Assembly: GCF_900103605.1 (NCBI RefSeq)
Contig: NZ_FNHY01000011.1
Span: forward strand, 21,834 to 85,833
DNA length: 64,000 nucleotides
Direction: 5' to 3'
DNA from: Psychrobacillus sp. OK028
GTDB lineage: Bacteria > Bacillota > Bacilli > Bacillales_A > Planococcaceae
In this document: piece after piece, positions 63,982 to 64,000 of the stretch
Numbering within the stretch: the stretch's first letter is position 1
Layout of the letters: each line of letters opens with the position of its first letter
Program-made: the position numbers and the translations under genes
The notes under the pieces: model-generated
What the model was told of the DNA's origin: nothing
The model's input: the letters and a program-made list of their open reading frames with translations, nothing else
Database searches by the model: none

Positions 63982-64000
63982 ATGGCTGTATTATCAAGAG
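63982..64000 (+). CDS. Start of the next gene (partial)
   Basis: ATG behind AAGGGAGCG with a six-codon open frame (MAVLSR) to the window edge. Too little to identify. Confidence 0.45.

Overview
The window looks like chromosome from a low-GC, spore-forming member of the Bacillales, most likely a Planococcaceae or Bacillaceae relative such as Psychrobacillus, Lysinibacillus or Sporosarcina. That is an inference from protein similarity, AT-rich codon use and gene order; no rRNA or tRNA is present to confirm it. Much of the order follows the Bacillus subtilis yhc/yhe/yha/ecs/hem/yhg/yhf stretch as I remember it. No phage, insertion sequence, CRISPR array, rRNA or tRNA was seen.

Layout. 1-2.9 kb: end of phosphoglucomutase pgcA, then the yhcYZ two-component system. 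3.1-5.4 kb (minus): a cation efflux CDF protein and a CNNM/CorC-type transporter with an unusual leader. 5.6-10.7 kb: chromate transporter and the bmrCD multidrug ABC exporter behind a leader-peptide attenuator. 11-16.8 kb: DUF2935, an MFS permease, yheE, a ferritin-like protein, yheB, yheA and a crotonase with a FadR-like operator. 17-21.8 kb: the yhaO-yhaN-yhaM nuclease/ATPase operon. 22.2-26.8 kb (minus): prsA, yhaJ, hpr/scoC, yhaH, trpP (with a TRAP-type site) and hit, with a tiny YjcZ-family spore gene on plus. 26.9-31.7 kb: ecsAB, hmoB, hemE, hemH. 31.8-35.3 kb: a tightly coupled lipoprotein / response regulator / kinase / YtkA-like lipoprotein operon. 35.4-38.6 kb: yhgD and yhgE with matched operators, and yhfH.

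38.8-48.1 kb: lplJ; a GC-richer gltS segment bracketed by two copies of the lplJ 3' end; a BceRSAB-type peptide-antibiotic sensing and detoxification module; and lcfB with a second FadR-like operator. 48.2-52.4 kb is an accessory patch with a frameshifted polysaccharide deacetylase, a decayed P-loop gene, a Nudix hydrolase, two small unknowns and a RibD/DHFR-like protein. 52.4-60.4 kb: an S9 peptidase, an amino-acid permease, GNAT, HAD and S66 carboxypeptidase genes, and an SLC13 anion transporter. 60.6-63.8 kb: yrrT-luxS-mccA-mccB, a methionine-to-cysteine operon in which luxS sits where B. subtilis has mtnN. The next gene starts at 63982.

The main signals beyond gene calls are regulatory or architectural: two short translated leaders, a TRAP site, two FadR-like boxes, a twin TetR operator, three tandem arrays of exactly 21-bp period just past operon ends, fragments of a GC-rich dispersed repeat, and the 98-bp duplication around gltS. 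Family assignments come from recognising motifs and remembered homologues; no search was run.
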